Shown here: positions 63,715 to 64,000 of the stretch, piece after piece
Numbering within the stretch: position 1 is the stretch's first letter
How the letters are laid out: every line of letters begins with the position of its first letter
Origin: a virus
Reading direction: 5' to 3' (one strand)
IMG/VR virus record: IMGVR_UViG_3300045282_000112
Location: 1 to 64,000 of that record
DNA: 64,000 nt
Program-made: the position numbers and the translations under genes
The notes under the pieces: generated by a model
Databases searched by the model: none
The model's input: only the letters and a program-made list of their open reading frames with translations
What the model was told of the DNA's origin: nothing

Positions 63715-64000
63715 TCAGACTGCAGCCACCAATGTCACGGGGCAATGCACGCGGCTTTCGCGACCGAGGATTGACAGGAGGATAGCGACGCGCTGCTGCG
63801 CGTCCATCCCCTCCACGATCCCGACATGATTGACAAACGGTCCATCGGTGATGCGCACCGACTGTCCCTCGCGGAAGGTGTTGGTGGCATCGGGCAGGCA
63901 CACGACGCCGACCTCGTCGGCCAGCACCTGATAGCTCTCTACGATCTGCGGAGACACTTCACACGCCCTCGCTCCCATGGCCAAGACACGCAGCACGCCC
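63715..64000 (-). CDS. NusG-like KOW transcription factor, N-terminus beyond window
   Basis: The frame is open to the right edge. The visible C-terminal part has G-Q-S-V-R-I-T-D-G-P-F-V-N-H-V-G-I-V-E-G-M, then R-V-A-I-L-L-S-I-L-G-R-E-S-R-V, the KOW domain of NusG/RfaH proteins. G-V-L-R-V-L upstream suggests the end of the NGN domain, so the protein is probably cut by the window edge. Position ahead of the packaging and virion genes suits an antiterminator of late transcription. Confidence 0.8.
   Translation of the reverse strand, partial: GVLRVLAMGARACEVSPQIVESYQVLADEVGVVCLPDATNTFREGQSVRITDGPFVNHVGIVEGMDAQQRVAILLSILGRESRVHCPVTLVAAV

Overview
The window is almost wholly a tailed-phage genome (or near-complete prophage or contig) with a contractile, Mu-type tail. 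The host is probably an alphaproteobacterium: the phage carries a GcrA-family cell-cycle regulator (otherwise alphaproteobacterial), a NusG-like KOW protein and DUF3309/DUF3102 small proteins, and base composition is uniformly GC-rich. No integrase, rRNA, tRNA or CRISPR array was recognised. Both ends cut genes: a DUF3102 gene on the left and a NusG-like gene on the right.

Layout. (1) 1-3.7 kb, leftward: DUF3102 protein, a ParB-like hypothetical, three unknowns and a small HTH protein behind a promoter with a palindromic operator. (2) 3.7-4.2 kb: divergent, structured, gene-free control region. (3) 4.2-10.4 kb, rightward replication/recombination operon: acidic HTH protein, UDG-family-4/DNA polymerase A fusion, coiled-coil protein, gp32-like SSB, RecA-like recombinase and a small protein. 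(4) 10.5-14.7 kb, leftward: zinc-finger (DnaJ-like) protein, GcrA and many small proteins in tightly overlapping order. (5) 14.7-15.4 kb: about 600 nt without a convincing gene whose two ends pair with each other, a candidate large structured RNA lying between two copies of a promoter/hairpin cassette. (6) 15.5-18.95 kb, rightward: DUF932 protein and a string of small early-type proteins. (7) 18.95-19.15 kb: convergent terminator block. (8) 19.2-64 kb, leftward virion operon, read from the right: NusG-like protein, TerS-like, TerL, small proteins, amidase endolysin with tiny membrane proteins, portal, effector-like virion proteins, MuF-like protein, ChaB-protease-scaffold, decoration protein, major capsid, head fibre, neck genes, then in Mu order tail terminator, DUF2635 proteins, sheath, tube, frameshifting tail chaperone, tape measure with an embedded lysozyme, gpN-like, gp44, gp45, PAAR tip, gp46, gp47, gp48 and a 1659-residue repetitive tail fibre.

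Most interesting: the candidate ornate RNA and the promoter/stem-loop cassettes around it; a cluster of virion proteins (51.6-59 kb) that join portal and head-associated proteins to RelA/SpoT-like, ADP-ribosyltransferase-like, acyltransferase-like and metallopeptidase-like modules through a shared D-P-D-x-P-R...G-x-W/F linker; a canonical GGGAAAC slippery site in the tail chaperone; a phage GcrA; and a relic of the DUF3102 gene 41 kb away inside the head operon. Function calls rest on motif recognition by eye; no database search was run.
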